Source: Achromobacter deleyi (GTDB lineage: Bacteria; Pseudomonadota; Gammaproteobacteria; Burkholderiales; Burkholderiaceae_B). From it: DNA of 64,000 nt. Position numbers and translations under genes: made by a program. The stretch is taken from contig NZ_CADIJO010000013.1 in NCBI RefSeq assembly GCF_902859705.1, positions 62,001 to 126,000 of the forward strand, written 5' to 3'. A model generated the notes under the pieces. It was not told where the DNA came from, did no database searches, and worked only from the letters and a program-made list of their open reading frames with translations. This document shows positions 34,860-42,540 of this stretch, piece by piece; position 1 is the stretch's first letter, and the number at the start of each line of letters is the position of its first letter.

Positions 34860-35888
34860 TCAAGCCGCCTTGCGCGTCCTGGGTGCGGACTTCGCGGCGG
34901 ATTTTGTGGCTGCCTTGGATGTCGTCTTAGTGGCCGACTTAGTAGCCGTCTTAGTGGCCGTCTTAGTGGCCGTCTTAGTAGCCATGTTGGCGGCCGTGTT
35001 GGTGGACGTTTTACGCGCCGCCGTTTTCGCGCTCTTTGACGCCGCCTTTCGGCCCGATTTTGCCGGCGCGTCCTGCGCCGACTTGCCGCCCGATTTCCCC
35101 TTCAGGCTGCGCTGCAGCAGCTCCGTCAAGTCGATCACGTTATCCGCATAGGCCGGCGATTCTTCCTGAGGCTCGACCACCGTTTCCGTCTTGCCGGCCT
35201 TCACTTTCTTGGCCACCAACCCCATCACCGCGGACTTGAACTCGTCCTTGTATTGTTCGGGGTCCCAGGCGCCGGACATGTCGTCCACCAGCATCCGCGC
35301 CATCTTCAACTCGCTGGCGCTGGGCGTGGTGGCCTTGGCGCCGGCCTTGGGCAGGTCCAGCTCGTCGGTGGACTTGACGTCGTCGCCCCAACGCATCAGG
35401 TTCAGCACCAGCGCATCGCCCAGCGGAATCAGCGCGGCCAGGTGCTGCTTGGTCTGGATGACCACCTTGGCGATGCCGATCTTGCCCGACTTGGCCAAGG
35501 TGTCGCGCAGCAAGGCATACACCTTCTGCCCCTTGTTGATCGGCGCCACGTAATAAGGCCGTTCCAGGTACACGAACGACACGTCGGCGGCATCGACGAA
35601 CTGCTGGATCTCGATGGTCTGGGTCGTGCGCGGATAGGCATCGGCGATCTCTTCGGGCGAAATCACGACATATTGGCCGTCTTCGTACTCCACGCCCTTG
35701 ACGATGTTGTCCTTGTCGATTTCCTTGCCGGTGCGCTTGTTGATGCGCTTGTAGCCGACCGGGTCCATCGACCGCTTGTCCAGCCAGTCGAAGTCCACGC
35801 CGGATTCGGTGCTGGCCGTGTGCAGGCCGACCGGAATATGCACCAGCCCGAACGAAATCGCCCCTTTCCAGATGGTTCGCGTCGCCAT
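34860..35888 (-). CDS. ku: Non-homologous end-joining protein Ku
   Basis: This 342-residue homodimeric DNA-end-binding protein recruits LigD. The Ku core covers residues 1-255 (MATRTIWKGAISFGLVHIPVGL, then GYKRINKRTGKEI, then PLGDALVLNLMRW). The last 80 residues form a basic Lys/Ala/Thr tail with TKTA repeats, like the DNA-binding tails of some long bacterial Ku proteins. ATG 35888 has AAGGAG seven bases upstream and matches the family N-terminus. A longer open frame upstream is rejected. Confidence 0.96.
   Translation of the reverse strand: MATRTIWKGAISFGLVHIPVGLHTASTESGVDFDWLDKRSMDPVGYKRINKRTGKEIDKDNIVKGVEYEDGQYVVISPEEIADAYPRTTQTIEIQQFVDAADVSFVYLERPYYVAPINKGQKVYALLRDTLAKSGKIGIAKVVIQTKQHLAALIPLGDALVLNLMRWGDDVKSTDELDLPKAGAKATTPSASELKMARMLVDDMSGAWDPEQYKDEFKSAVMGLVAKKVKAGKTETVVEPQEESPAYADNVIDLTELLQRSLKGKSGGKSAQDAPAKSGRKAASKSAKTAARKTSTNTAANMATKTATKTATKTATKSATKTTSKAATKSAAKSAPRTRKAA
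34924..34983 (-). repeat. Five 12-bp tandem repeats encoding the Ku tail
   Basis: The plus-strand unit GTCTTAGTGGCC occurs five times in register with one or two substitutions, and two degenerate units extend it to 35007. Each encodes four residues (TKTA type). In-frame slippage would lengthen or shorten the basic tail without breaking the gene. Confidence 0.85.
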
Positions 35889-36103
35889 GATGCCGCTCCT
35901 TTCAAAAGCGTCTGTCTGCCAGCATATATCGTTCCCGAAGGGCGTTGGCAACGCCCGGCGCAGGCAAGCCACCTGTCGCGGCGCCCTGCCGCCCACGGTT
36001 CGCTTCGAGCGTTCCGGACTGGTTTCAACTGTCATGATTTGCCACACGGCCCGGCGCGGGATGCGGTTCAATCCGATCCTACCTCTCCAGCCTAGGCCCC
36101 GAC

Positions 36104-36703
36104 ATGGCGACCGTCACCCGCGCGGCATTTCTCAAGTTGCTGACCCAGCACCTGATTCCCGTCCTGAAAACCGAAGGCTTCGAAGGCACGGGCCAGACTC
36201 TGCGCCGCATCCGCGGCCCGATCATCCATGTCTTCAACGTCCAGGGCGCCAGCGGCGGCAAGGCCTGCTACCTGAACCTGGGTGCACACTACGATTTCCT
36301 GCCCTGCGAAGGCGGCGCCTTCGTGCCGCCGGCCGAGATCGAGGAATCGCACTGTGTGTTCCGCGACCGCATCGATCCGCCGCCGGGCGAAGCCTATGGC
36401 TGGGCCTACGGCGCGGACCTGGCGCAGGCCGAAGAAAACGTCGAGTTCATCGTCAGCGAATGGGCCCGTGTGGGCCATGCGTTTTTCGCGCAGCACGACA
36501 GCTATCCGGCCAGTTGCGAACGGCTGGTGCAAGGCACCGATCCCGATTCCATCCACCCCGCCAAGACCCTGATCTACGCGCGCATCGCCCAGCATCTGGG
36601 CGACACCGCGCGAGCGCACGCCTTCATCCAGTCCGGCCTGGCCCGCGCGCCCGCCGCCGCCACCTCGCTCAAGGCCAAACTGGAAGCCGCGCTGGCGGGC
36701 TGA
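36104..36703 (+). CDS. DUF4304-like protein
   Basis: This 199-residue cytosolic protein has an opening of FLKLLTQHLIPVLKTEGFEGTGQTLRR and then IIHVFNVQGASGGKACYLNLGAHYDFLP. This pattern fits DUF4304 (a basic helix followed by aromatic strands). Function is unknown. There are no membrane segments. It is divergent from the Ku gene across a 215-bp spacer with no strong promoter, and an AraC gene follows 59 bp later on the same strand. Confidence 0.75.
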   Translation: MATVTRAAFLKLLTQHLIPVLKTEGFEGTGQTLRRIRGPIIHVFNVQGASGGKACYLNLGAHYDFLPCEGGAFVPPAEIEESHCVFRDRIDPPPGEAYGWAYGADLAQAEENVEFIVSEWARVGHAFFAQHDSYPASCERLVQGTDPDSIHPAKTLIYARIAQHLGDTARAHAFIQSGLARAPAAATSLKAKLEAALAG

Positions 36704-36762
36704 TCGACACCGCTTGCTGGCTTGGCTAGACTATCAGCCCCAACAAATCGTTTTGATCCGCC

Positions 36763-37548
36763 ATGGCCGACCTCACCATCGACCGCAGCCTGGTCGACCG
36801 GTCCGATGGCCCCACCCTGTTCGTGGTGGCCGGCCGCTGCGAAGACACCGACTTTGCCACCGATCCCCACCAGCATTCCCGCGGCCAGCTGTTTGGCTCG
36901 CTGCAGGGCCTGCTGTCGGTCGGGCTGGACAGCGGCGTCTGGGTCGTGCCGGCCATCCACGCCGTCTGGCTGCCGCCGCGCCAGGCCCACTGGGCCCGTT
37001 CGCACGGCCCGTTCCACGGCTGGAGCGCCTTCGTCACCGAAGCCCTGTGCGCCGACCTGCCGGCCCAGCCCTGCACGCTGCGCGTGTCGGGCTTGCTTCG
37101 CGAAGCCGTGCTGCGCGCCAGCACCTGGCCCCTGGTCCCCCTGGCCGGCGCCCACCAACACCTGGCCGCGGTCATCCTCGATGAAATCCGCCACCTGCCC
37201 GTGGAAAGCCTGGGCCTGCCCATGCCGCAGGAACCGCGGCTGCAACGCATCGCCCGCGCGCTGATCGACGACCCGTCCGACGCGCGCGACCTGGAGCAAT
37301 GGGCCGATTGGGGCGCGGTCAGTTCGCGCACCCTGAGCCGACGCTTCGTCACGGAAACCGGCTTCAACTTCTCGACCTGGCGGCAACGCGCCCGCCTGCT
37401 GCGCGCGCTGGAACGGCTGGCCGACGGCGCCCAGGTCACCACCATCGCGCTGGAACTGGGCTATTCCACCCCCACGGCCTTCATCAACCTGTTTCGCCGC
37501 GCGTTCGGAGAGACGCCAGCGGTGTATCGGGAACGGTTGGTGAGATAG
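36763..37548 (+). CDS. AraC-family regulator with cupin sensor
   Basis: This 261-residue regulator has an N-terminal cupin-like domain (residues 15-110; HQHSRGQLFGSLQG and VPAIHAVWLPPRQAHWARSHG). The C-terminal double HTH (about 160-258) contains DLEQWADWGAVSSRTLSRRFVTETGFNFSTWRQRARLL and the AraC signature VTTIALELGYSTPTAFINLFRRAFGETPAVYR. The target is not evident. It could control itself or an efflux gene outside the window. Confidence 0.93.
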   Translation: MADLTIDRSLVDRSDGPTLFVVAGRCEDTDFATDPHQHSRGQLFGSLQGLLSVGLDSGVWVVPAIHAVWLPPRQAHWARSHGPFHGWSAFVTEALCADLPAQPCTLRVSGLLREAVLRASTWPLVPLAGAHQHLAAVILDEIRHLPVESLGLPMPQEPRLQRIARALIDDPSDARDLEQWADWGAVSSRTLSRRFVTETGFNFSTWRQRARLLRALERLADGAQVTTIALELGYSTPTAFINLFRRAFGETPAVYRERLVR

Positions 37549-37558
37549 GCGCCCCCAG

Positions 37559-37936
37559 CTAGGCGCCCCCCATCCACTCCCTGCCGAGCCGGGTCGCGGC
37601 GTCCTCGTCATCCACGAACCCCACCTTGAAGCCGAACGCCTTGCTGGCCCCCGCCGCCGCCAGGCGCATCGGCGCCGGGGTCGGCTTGCCGCGCTCCAGC
37701 ACGATCATGCCGCGGCACAGGCTGCGCATCTGCTCCTTCACCCGCTTGAAGAACAGCGCTTTCTCGCGGCGTTCCTCCACGGTTTCATCGTGGTGGTCGT
37801 CGGGGGAATGATCCATCACCAGCACGAACGGCCGGCCCTGGTCGAGCAAGCGCTGCAACTGCTGCTCGACAGGAGTATCCGATTCCCCCTGGGACCGGAG
37901 AAACATCAGGGGAGCGCGCGATTCATCAATCAACAT
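37559..37936 (-). CDS. Small conserved-looking hypothetical protein
   Basis: This 125-residue soluble protein has alternating strands and helices: PLMFLRSQGESDTPVEQQLQRLL, PFVLVMDHSP, then a charged helix DETVEERREKALFFKRVKEQMRSLC, a strand GMIVLE, and a C-terminal segment AFGFKVGFVDDEDAATRLGREW. The layout resembles STAS/SpoIIAA-like folds, but no signature is present. GGAA is ten bases before ATG 37936; an upstream start would add 28 low-quality residues. It converges with the AraC gene. Confidence 0.6.
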   Translation of the reverse strand: MLIDESRAPLMFLRSQGESDTPVEQQLQRLLDQGRPFVLVMDHSPDDHHDETVEERREKALFFKRVKEQMRSLCRGMIVLERGKPTPAPMRLAAAGASKAFGFKVGFVDDEDAATRLGREWMGGA

Positions 37937-38190
37937 GGCCGCAAATTCCAGGTAAGAGAACGAGTGGCGCCGGCCGCGCCACGCTGCATTGCGCCGGTCG
38001 GTCCGCCATATGTGAAGCATCTCACCGGCAGGCCTCGGCCGCGCTCACGCACCCGCCAAGTGATAGCGGTCAGCCGCCAATCGGCGCTGTCCTCCCCCGG
38101 CGCAGGCATAATGGCATCGCTACGCCTTGCCGCGCACTTGATCGACAGGGCGACTGCGGCCCGTCCCCAAACGCCCAGCCCTCGTCCGCC

Positions 38191-38877
38191 ATGCGCCTGA
38201 TTCAGAGCTTTCCCCGTGCCGTCGCCGCTGCGTTGTTCGGCTGGGTATCTCTACTGCCCATCGCCCCCGCGGCAGCACAATCGCTGACGCCCGAACAGAT
38301 CGGGCAGCTCTACCTCGATTACGTCATCCACGACGACATGAACAGCGCGCGCCAACTGGATGCCTACACGAAGCGCTTCTATCCCGACAAGCTGCCCATC
38401 CGCGTCGAGGTCTTGCGCAACGTGGAAAACATGCGGGAAGGCGCGTACCGACGCACGGCGGAAATTCGGGTGAAAGCGCTGCTGAATGCCACCGAGCCAC
38501 AGGCGCTGAAGGAACGGTTGATCGAGGCCCTGCGTCTACAGCGGGCACTCGTTTCACAATCAAGCTGCAAGGTCCTTTCCAAGACGATCAAGCCCAATGC
38601 TGCGCTGCCCGGACAAAAAACGGCGACCGTCCGCTACGAATGCGTCATTGCCGACATCCGCTATTCGCTTGACGATGCGCTGGCCTCGCTGCCGCCCCAT
38701 GACGAGGCCGGCCTGCGCGACGCGGTGAACGCCTTTCTCGACGCCGCGCACCATCCGCAAGGCGTCAAGACGGTGACCGGTAGCCAGGAGCTTTACGGTG
38801 GACGAGAGAACGGCCCCTGGGACAACGGGGGTGGCCAGGAATGGATCGCGCCGATCCTTGCGGGCTTTCGTCCGTAG
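38191..38877 (+). CDS. Exported hypothetical protein
   Basis: This 228-residue protein has a signal peptide (MRLIQSFPRAVAAALFGWVSLL, cleavage after AAAQ near residue 30). The mature helical domain contains one Cys pair (SSCKVL and RYECV) that could form a disulfide. No known family is recognised. Codon use is mixed, less GC-rich than most of the window, as the low-GC patch at 38880-39370 is approached. Confidence 0.65.
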   Translation: MRLIQSFPRAVAAALFGWVSLLPIAPAAAQSLTPEQIGQLYLDYVIHDDMNSARQLDAYTKRFYPDKLPIRVEVLRNVENMREGAYRRTAEIRVKALLNATEPQALKERLIEALRLQRALVSQSSCKVLSKTIKPNAALPGQKTATVRYECVIADIRYSLDDALASLPPHDEAGLRDAVNAFLDAAHHPQGVKTVTGSQELYGGRENGPWDNGGGQEWIAPILAGFRP

Positions 38878-38952
38878 CCACCGAGCAGTACTCAGCGCCC
38901 GCGACGATTGAATCAACTGGGTGGCTGCACTGCCTCGTATCACGGATCATAT

Positions 38953-39279
38953 TTAAGCTCTTGTATTCCTCAAGCTGATCTTCTTCCTGATACGTTGCCG
39001 ACCCGCACCCAGCTCATAACGAAGAATATCTTGTAGGCAGTTGAGCTTAGGCTTGAACAGCGCGGCCATCTCGTCACTCCGACCTAACAATATTGCCACG
39101 CAGACCAACTTTTCAAATGCCACGCTTTTTCCCGCCTCCAAGTTGGACACCGTATTCACGGAAATTCCAGCACGTGCAGCAACATCGGCTTGGGTCCATT
39201 GTTGGGCCAAACGCTCTTTGCGCAAGCGTTCACACAACATTTGGACGAGCTCACGAGAAGTATGGAAGCCTAAATCCAT
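38953..39279 (-). CDS. XRE-family HTH protein, orphan antitoxin-like
   Basis: This 108-residue protein has a Cro/C1-type HTH at residues 14-70 (LRKERLAQQWTQADVAARAGISVNTVSNLEAGKSVAFEKLV) and a basic C-terminus (RQRIRKKISLRNTRA). Small XRE proteins of this shape often pair with HipA- or RelE-like toxins, but no toxin gene adjoins it. The DNA is visibly AT-richer than its surroundings, which suggests acquisition. Two palindromes directly upstream (39287-39298 and 39300-39333) suggest autoregulation. No Shine-Dalgarno sequence is seen. Confidence 0.75.
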   Translation of the reverse strand: MDLGFHTSRELVQMLCERLRKERLAQQWTQADVAARAGISVNTVSNLEAGKSVAFEKLVCVAILLGRSDEMAALFKPKLNCLQDILRYELGAGRQRIRKKISLRNTRA

Positions 39280-39286
39280 GATTTGA

Positions 39287-39298
39287 AGAGTTAACTCT
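39287..39298. promoter_or_regulatory. Palindrome at the XRE gene start
   Basis: AGAGTTAACTCT, a perfect 12-bp palindrome 7 bp upstream of the XRE start codon. It is a candidate autoregulatory operator. Confidence 0.5.
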
Positions 39299-39299
39299 G

Positions 39300-39333
39300 T
39301 AAGTCCAACATAACCCTCAATACTCTGGACTTA
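39300..39333. promoter_or_regulatory. Spaced inverted repeat upstream of the XRE gene
   Basis: Perfect 8-bp arms TAAGTCCA and TGGACTTA separated by 18 nt, adjoining the 12-bp palindrome. It could be a second operator or a hairpin. Confidence 0.45.
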
Positions 39334-39387
39334 AACCGGTGAAAGATAAACCCCTTGCCGCGAGCATTTGGCAAGACTGAGCGCCCC

Positions 39388-40284
39388 CTACCCTGCCCCC
39401 AACCGCTCCCGAATCAACCCCAGCAACGACTGCCCCGCCGGTGACAGGCTCACGTCGTGACGCCTGACCAGGTAGATATCTCGGACGATATCCGGTCCGC
39501 CCACCGGCACCGATTGCAAGCCATAGCCCGCCGCGTCGAACAGGCCGGGCATCACCGCCACGAAATCCCCCGTCTGCACCAGGCCGACCATGGTGGCCAG
39601 CTGATCGACCTCGATCTTCCAGGGCAAGGCAATGCCGCTGGCGTGCAGCACGCTGTCGATCTGCAAGCGCGTCGAGCTCAAGGGGTGCAGGCCGACCACG
39701 GGCAAGGCGGACACCTGCGTCCACGTCAGCGTGCGGCGCCTCGGGCGCAGCGCCGAGCCTTTGGCGTACACGAGGTTGTAGCCATAGACCGCGGCCTTCT
39801 CGATCACCAGCGATTGCGGAAACGACACCACCGTCGTCACGCCGAATTCGACCTCGCCGTCTTCCACCAGCTTGGCCACGACGGTGGCATTGGCATCGCG
39901 GATCGACAGGTAGGTGTGCGGGTGCGCGGCGTAGAACGCGGGCAACACCTTGGGAAACACGGAATACCCGACTGACGCCACCGTGCCTACCGCCAGGTTG
40001 CCGCCCTGCCCCAGCGCCGCGCGTGACGCTTCCAGCAAGCAGGCATCCAGGCGGCTGACGGCGGGCAGCACGCGTTCATAAAGGGTGCGGCCAATGGGGG
40101 TGACCACGACGCGGCGCGTGGTGCGTTCGAACAGCTTGCCGCCGATACGGTCTTCCAGCTTGGCCACGCGCCGACTGAGCGCGGACGTGGTGATGCACAG
40201 CTGCGAGGCCGCTGCCGTGTACTGGCCGGCGCGCACCAGGGTGCAGAACGCGCGCAGATCCTCGATGTCGTAATTGATTCCCAT
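39388..40284 (-). CDS. LysR-family regulator
   Basis: This 298-residue protein has an N-terminal winged HTH (residues 5-62; QYTAAASQLCITTSALSRRVAKLEDRIGGKLFERTTR) and a substrate-binding domain (about 92-295). It is divergent from the esterase/Bug pair, with an 85-bp spacer containing an AATAA...TTATT inverted repeat. It probably controls those two genes in response to an ester- or acid-derived effector. Confidence 0.92.
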   Translation of the reverse strand: MGINYDIEDLRAFCTLVRAGQYTAAASQLCITTSALSRRVAKLEDRIGGKLFERTTRRVVVTPIGRTLYERVLPAVSRLDACLLEASRAALGQGGNLAVGTVASVGYSVFPKVLPAFYAAHPHTYLSIRDANATVVAKLVEDGEVEFGVTTVVSFPQSLVIEKAAVYGYNLVYAKGSALRPRRRTLTWTQVSALPVVGLHPLSSTRLQIDSVLHASGIALPWKIEVDQLATMVGLVQTGDFVAVMPGLFDAAGYGLQSVPVGGPDIVRDIYLVRRHDVSLSPAGQSLLGLIRERLGAG

Positions 40285-40289
40285 AAGTC

Positions 40290-40309
40290 AATAATCTTTG
40301 ATTTTTATT
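40290..40309. promoter_or_regulatory. Candidate LysR operator in the esterase promoter region
   Basis: Arms AATAA and TTATT with a 10-nt spacer, next to the LysR start and in the shared divergent spacer. The motif is AT-rich and short, so support is modest. Confidence 0.35.
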
Positions 40310-40369
40310 CGATTGACGTAACTATAGGCCGAATCGCAAGCTACGCCCGTCATCAAAACCGGACCTGTC

Positions 40370-41335
40370 ATGCCTTGCGAAGCGATCCGCCTGAAATCCG
40401 TGGGCTCATTTTTTGTCGGCGGCCAGACCGCCACCGTGACGGGGTTGCCCGTCGAACAGCGCAGCATGGTGCTGAACGGCCATCCCCGTGAGGTCGACCC
40501 GAACGGCGAACAGGTCTACGGCCAGATGTATGTGCAGGCCTTCCGGCTGGCGCAGCCGCGCCACCCGCATCCGGTGCTGCTGTGGCACGGCGGCGGCATG
40601 ACCGGCTGCACCTGGGAAGACACGCCGGACGGCCGGCCGGGCTGGCTGATGCGCTTTCTGCAGGCGGGGTACGACGTGCTGGTCAGCGACGCAGTCGAGC
40701 GCGGCCGTTCGTCCTGGGCGCGATACCCGGAGGTCTACGGCGAAGCGCCGGTGTTTCGCACCAAGCGCGAAGCCTGGCTGACCTTTCGCCTGGGCCCCAG
40801 CTACGAACCCGCGCCTGCGCCGCGCCATCCCTTTCCCGGGCAGCAATTTCCCTGCGACAGCTTCGACCGCTTCGCCAAGCAGTGGGTGCCGCGTTGGCCG
40901 GGCCACGAAGCGATGATCCTGGCCGCCTACGAGGCGCTGGTCGATCAGGTTGGCCCCTGCCACCTGGTGGCGCACAGCCAGGGCGCCGGGTTCGCCGCCG
41001 AGATTGCCCGGCGCCGGCCGCGCCTGGTGCAGTCGGTGGTGGGCGTAGAGCCCGGCGGCATGCCCGCGCCCAGCCCGGCCGGCCCGCTGCCGCGCCATCT
41101 GCATGTGTGGGGCGACTTCATTGAAGCGTCCGGCTCGCACTGGATCAACTACCGACGCCAGGCCGACGCCTACCTGGACAGCATCCGCGCCACCACGCCG
41201 GTCAGCGTGATCGACCTGCCCGCCGAGGGCGTGCGCGGCAATTCGCACCTGCCCATGATGGACCGCAACAGCGACGACGTGTTCGAGCGCGTCCGGGCGT
41301 GGCTGGAATCCTCAAACCCACGACCCGGCGCATAG
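40370..41335 (+). CDS. Alpha/beta hydrolase related to Alcaligenes esterase 713
   Basis: This 321-residue hydrolase has the nucleophile elbow AHSQGAG (Ser203), an acidic residue after strand 6 (VGVEPGG, Glu227) and the catalytic His293 (GNSHLPMMDRN). The segments GSFFVGG, VLNGHPREVDPNG, TWEDTPDGRPGW and GRGRS match, from memory, the layout of the structurally known Alcaligenes esterase 713, whose triad uses Glu rather than Asp. No signal peptide is seen here. The next gene is a Bug binding protein 59 bp away, so ester uptake or its hydrolysis product may be linked. Confidence 0.88.
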   Translation: MPCEAIRLKSVGSFFVGGQTATVTGLPVEQRSMVLNGHPREVDPNGEQVYGQMYVQAFRLAQPRHPHPVLLWHGGGMTGCTWEDTPDGRPGWLMRFLQAGYDVLVSDAVERGRSSWARYPEVYGEAPVFRTKREAWLTFRLGPSYEPAPAPRHPFPGQQFPCDSFDRFAKQWVPRWPGHEAMILAAYEALVDQVGPCHLVAHSQGAGFAAEIARRRPRLVQSVVGVEPGGMPAPSPAGPLPRHLHVWGDFIEASGSHWINYRRQADAYLDSIRATTPVSVIDLPAEGVRGNSHLPMMDRNSDDVFERVRAWLESSNPRPGA

Positions 41336-41394
41336 CGCCCCATAACGACAAAACCCATAACGACCACCCATAACAACACCCCAAGGAGACAACC

Positions 41395-42366
41395 ATGAAC
41401 CCCTTCACGCTGCCCGCGCTGGCGCTGGCCCTTGCCATCGGCGCGGCCCCCGCCGCCGCGCAGACCTACCCCACCCAACCCATCAAGCTGATCGTGGGCT
41501 ACGCCCCCGGCGGCTCGGTAGACGCCTTTGCCCGCCTCGTCGCGCCCAAGCTCGGCCAGGAACTGGGCCAGACCATCGTCATCGAGAACATCGCCGGCGC
41601 AGGCGGCATCATCGGCGTCACGCGCGCCGTCCATGCCAAGCCGGACGGCTACACCGTGCTGATGGGCATCGTGTCGGACGTGGTGATCGCACCGCAGGTG
41701 CAGGCCTCCGCCAAGTACACCTATCGCGACCTGCAGGCCGTGGCGCCGCTGGGCACCAGCGGCCTGGCCGTGGTGGCCAACCCCAAGCTGGGCGTGCGCT
41801 CGTTCGACGACCTGATCCGGCGCGCCCGCGCCGAACCCGGCCGGCTGACCTACGGCGCCACTGGGGTCGGCTCGCTGCCAAGCATCGCGATGGAAAGCCT
41901 GAAGAAGATGACCGGCACCGAGATCACCTTCATTCCGTATGCCAGCGCCTCGAAGATCGCCACCGACGTCATCGGCGGCACGGTCGACCTGGCGGTGTCC
42001 GGCCTGCCCGCCCTGCTGGAACTGGTCAAGAGCGGCCGCGTGACACCGGTAGGCGTGATGAGCCGCGACCGCGACATCGGCAACCCGGACATGGCCTCGG
42101 CCGGGGAAACCGCGGCCTTGAAGGGCATGGACTTCTATTTCTGGACCGGCCTGTTCGCCCCCGCCGGCACGCCAGCCCCGGTCGTGGACACCCTGAACCA
42201 GGCCTTTGCCCGAGTGATGGCGCAGCCGGATGTGCAGGCGCGCTTCCAGGAGCTGGGCGTGAAGGTCAGCGCCCCTGCCAGCCCGGCCGAATTCACCCGC
42301 TTTGTCGAGGCGAGCGACACGCAGTGGCGTGAGGCCATCGCGAACGCGGGCATTGCCCGCCAATAG
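41395..42366 (+). CDS. Bug/TctC-family periplasmic solute-binding protein
   Basis: This 323-residue protein has a signal peptide cleaved after AAAQ near residue 23. The Bug pattern follows: QPIKLIVGYAPGGSVDAFAR, ENIAGAGGIIG, then FAPAGTPAPVVDTLNQAF. AAGGAG lies seven bases before the ATG. Co-directional with the esterase gene and likely under the same LysR. No TctAB genes are nearby. The ligand is unknown and is likely a small carboxylate or amide. Confidence 0.92.
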   Translation: MNPFTLPALALALAIGAAPAAAQTYPTQPIKLIVGYAPGGSVDAFARLVAPKLGQELGQTIVIENIAGAGGIIGVTRAVHAKPDGYTVLMGIVSDVVIAPQVQASAKYTYRDLQAVAPLGTSGLAVVANPKLGVRSFDDLIRRARAEPGRLTYGATGVGSLPSIAMESLKKMTGTEITFIPYASASKIATDVIGGTVDLAVSGLPALLELVKSGRVTPVGVMSRDRDIGNPDMASAGETAALKGMDFYFWTGLFAPAGTPAPVVDTLNQAFARVMAQPDVQARFQELGVKVSAPASPAEFTRFVEASDTQWREAIANAGIARQ

Positions 42367-42374
42367 GCCGGCGC

Positions 42375-42396
42375 GGGCGGCCCGGCCGGGCCGCCC
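42375..42396 (+). terminator. 22-bp perfect GC palindrome after the Bug gene
   Basis: A self-complementary run from GGGCGG to CCGCCC begins nine bases after the stop codon. It can form a 9-bp stem with a 4-nt loop but lacks a T-run, so it may be a weak terminator or 3' end stabiliser. Confidence 0.45.
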
Positions 42397-42450
42397 CTCG
42401 GCGCCCGGCGGCGCAATGACCGTTGTCGCATCACCAGCCCGCCCCAAAAG

Positions 42451-42481
42451 TGGCTATACGAAATAACCCGGATTGGCTATT
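42451..42481. promoter_or_regulatory. MocR direct-repeat operator upstream of the M20-kinase-phospholyase operon
   Basis: Direct repeats TGGCTATA (42451-42458) and TGGCTATT (42474-42481), 23 bp apart, lie just upstream of a TTGACC -35-like element (42483-42488). TGGCTATAC recurs exactly at 47850-47858 in the MocR promoter. MocR proteins typically bind such direct repeats and activate. Confidence 0.7.
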
Positions 42482-42540
42482 TTTGACCGATCCAATTCTC
42501 TTTACGATGGCTCGCATCCCAGTCAACCTCGAGCACATCC

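Noticed and set aside
34924-35007. The 12-bp repeats as a CRISPR or regulatory array
   Set aside because: Units are contiguous without spacers and lie in frame inside the Ku coding sequence.
35889-36071. N-terminal extension of Ku to 36071
   Set aside because: The extra 61 residues are not Ku-like, and ATG 35888 has a strong AAGGAG.
38953-39279. A complete HipAB-type toxin-antitoxin system
   Set aside because: Only the XRE-like gene is present; neither neighbour resembles a toxin.
42375-42396. The 22-bp GC palindrome as an operator for the M20 operon
   Set aside because: It directly follows the Bug stop codon, is very GC-rich and unrelated to the TGGCTATA motif; a transcript-end hairpin is more likely.
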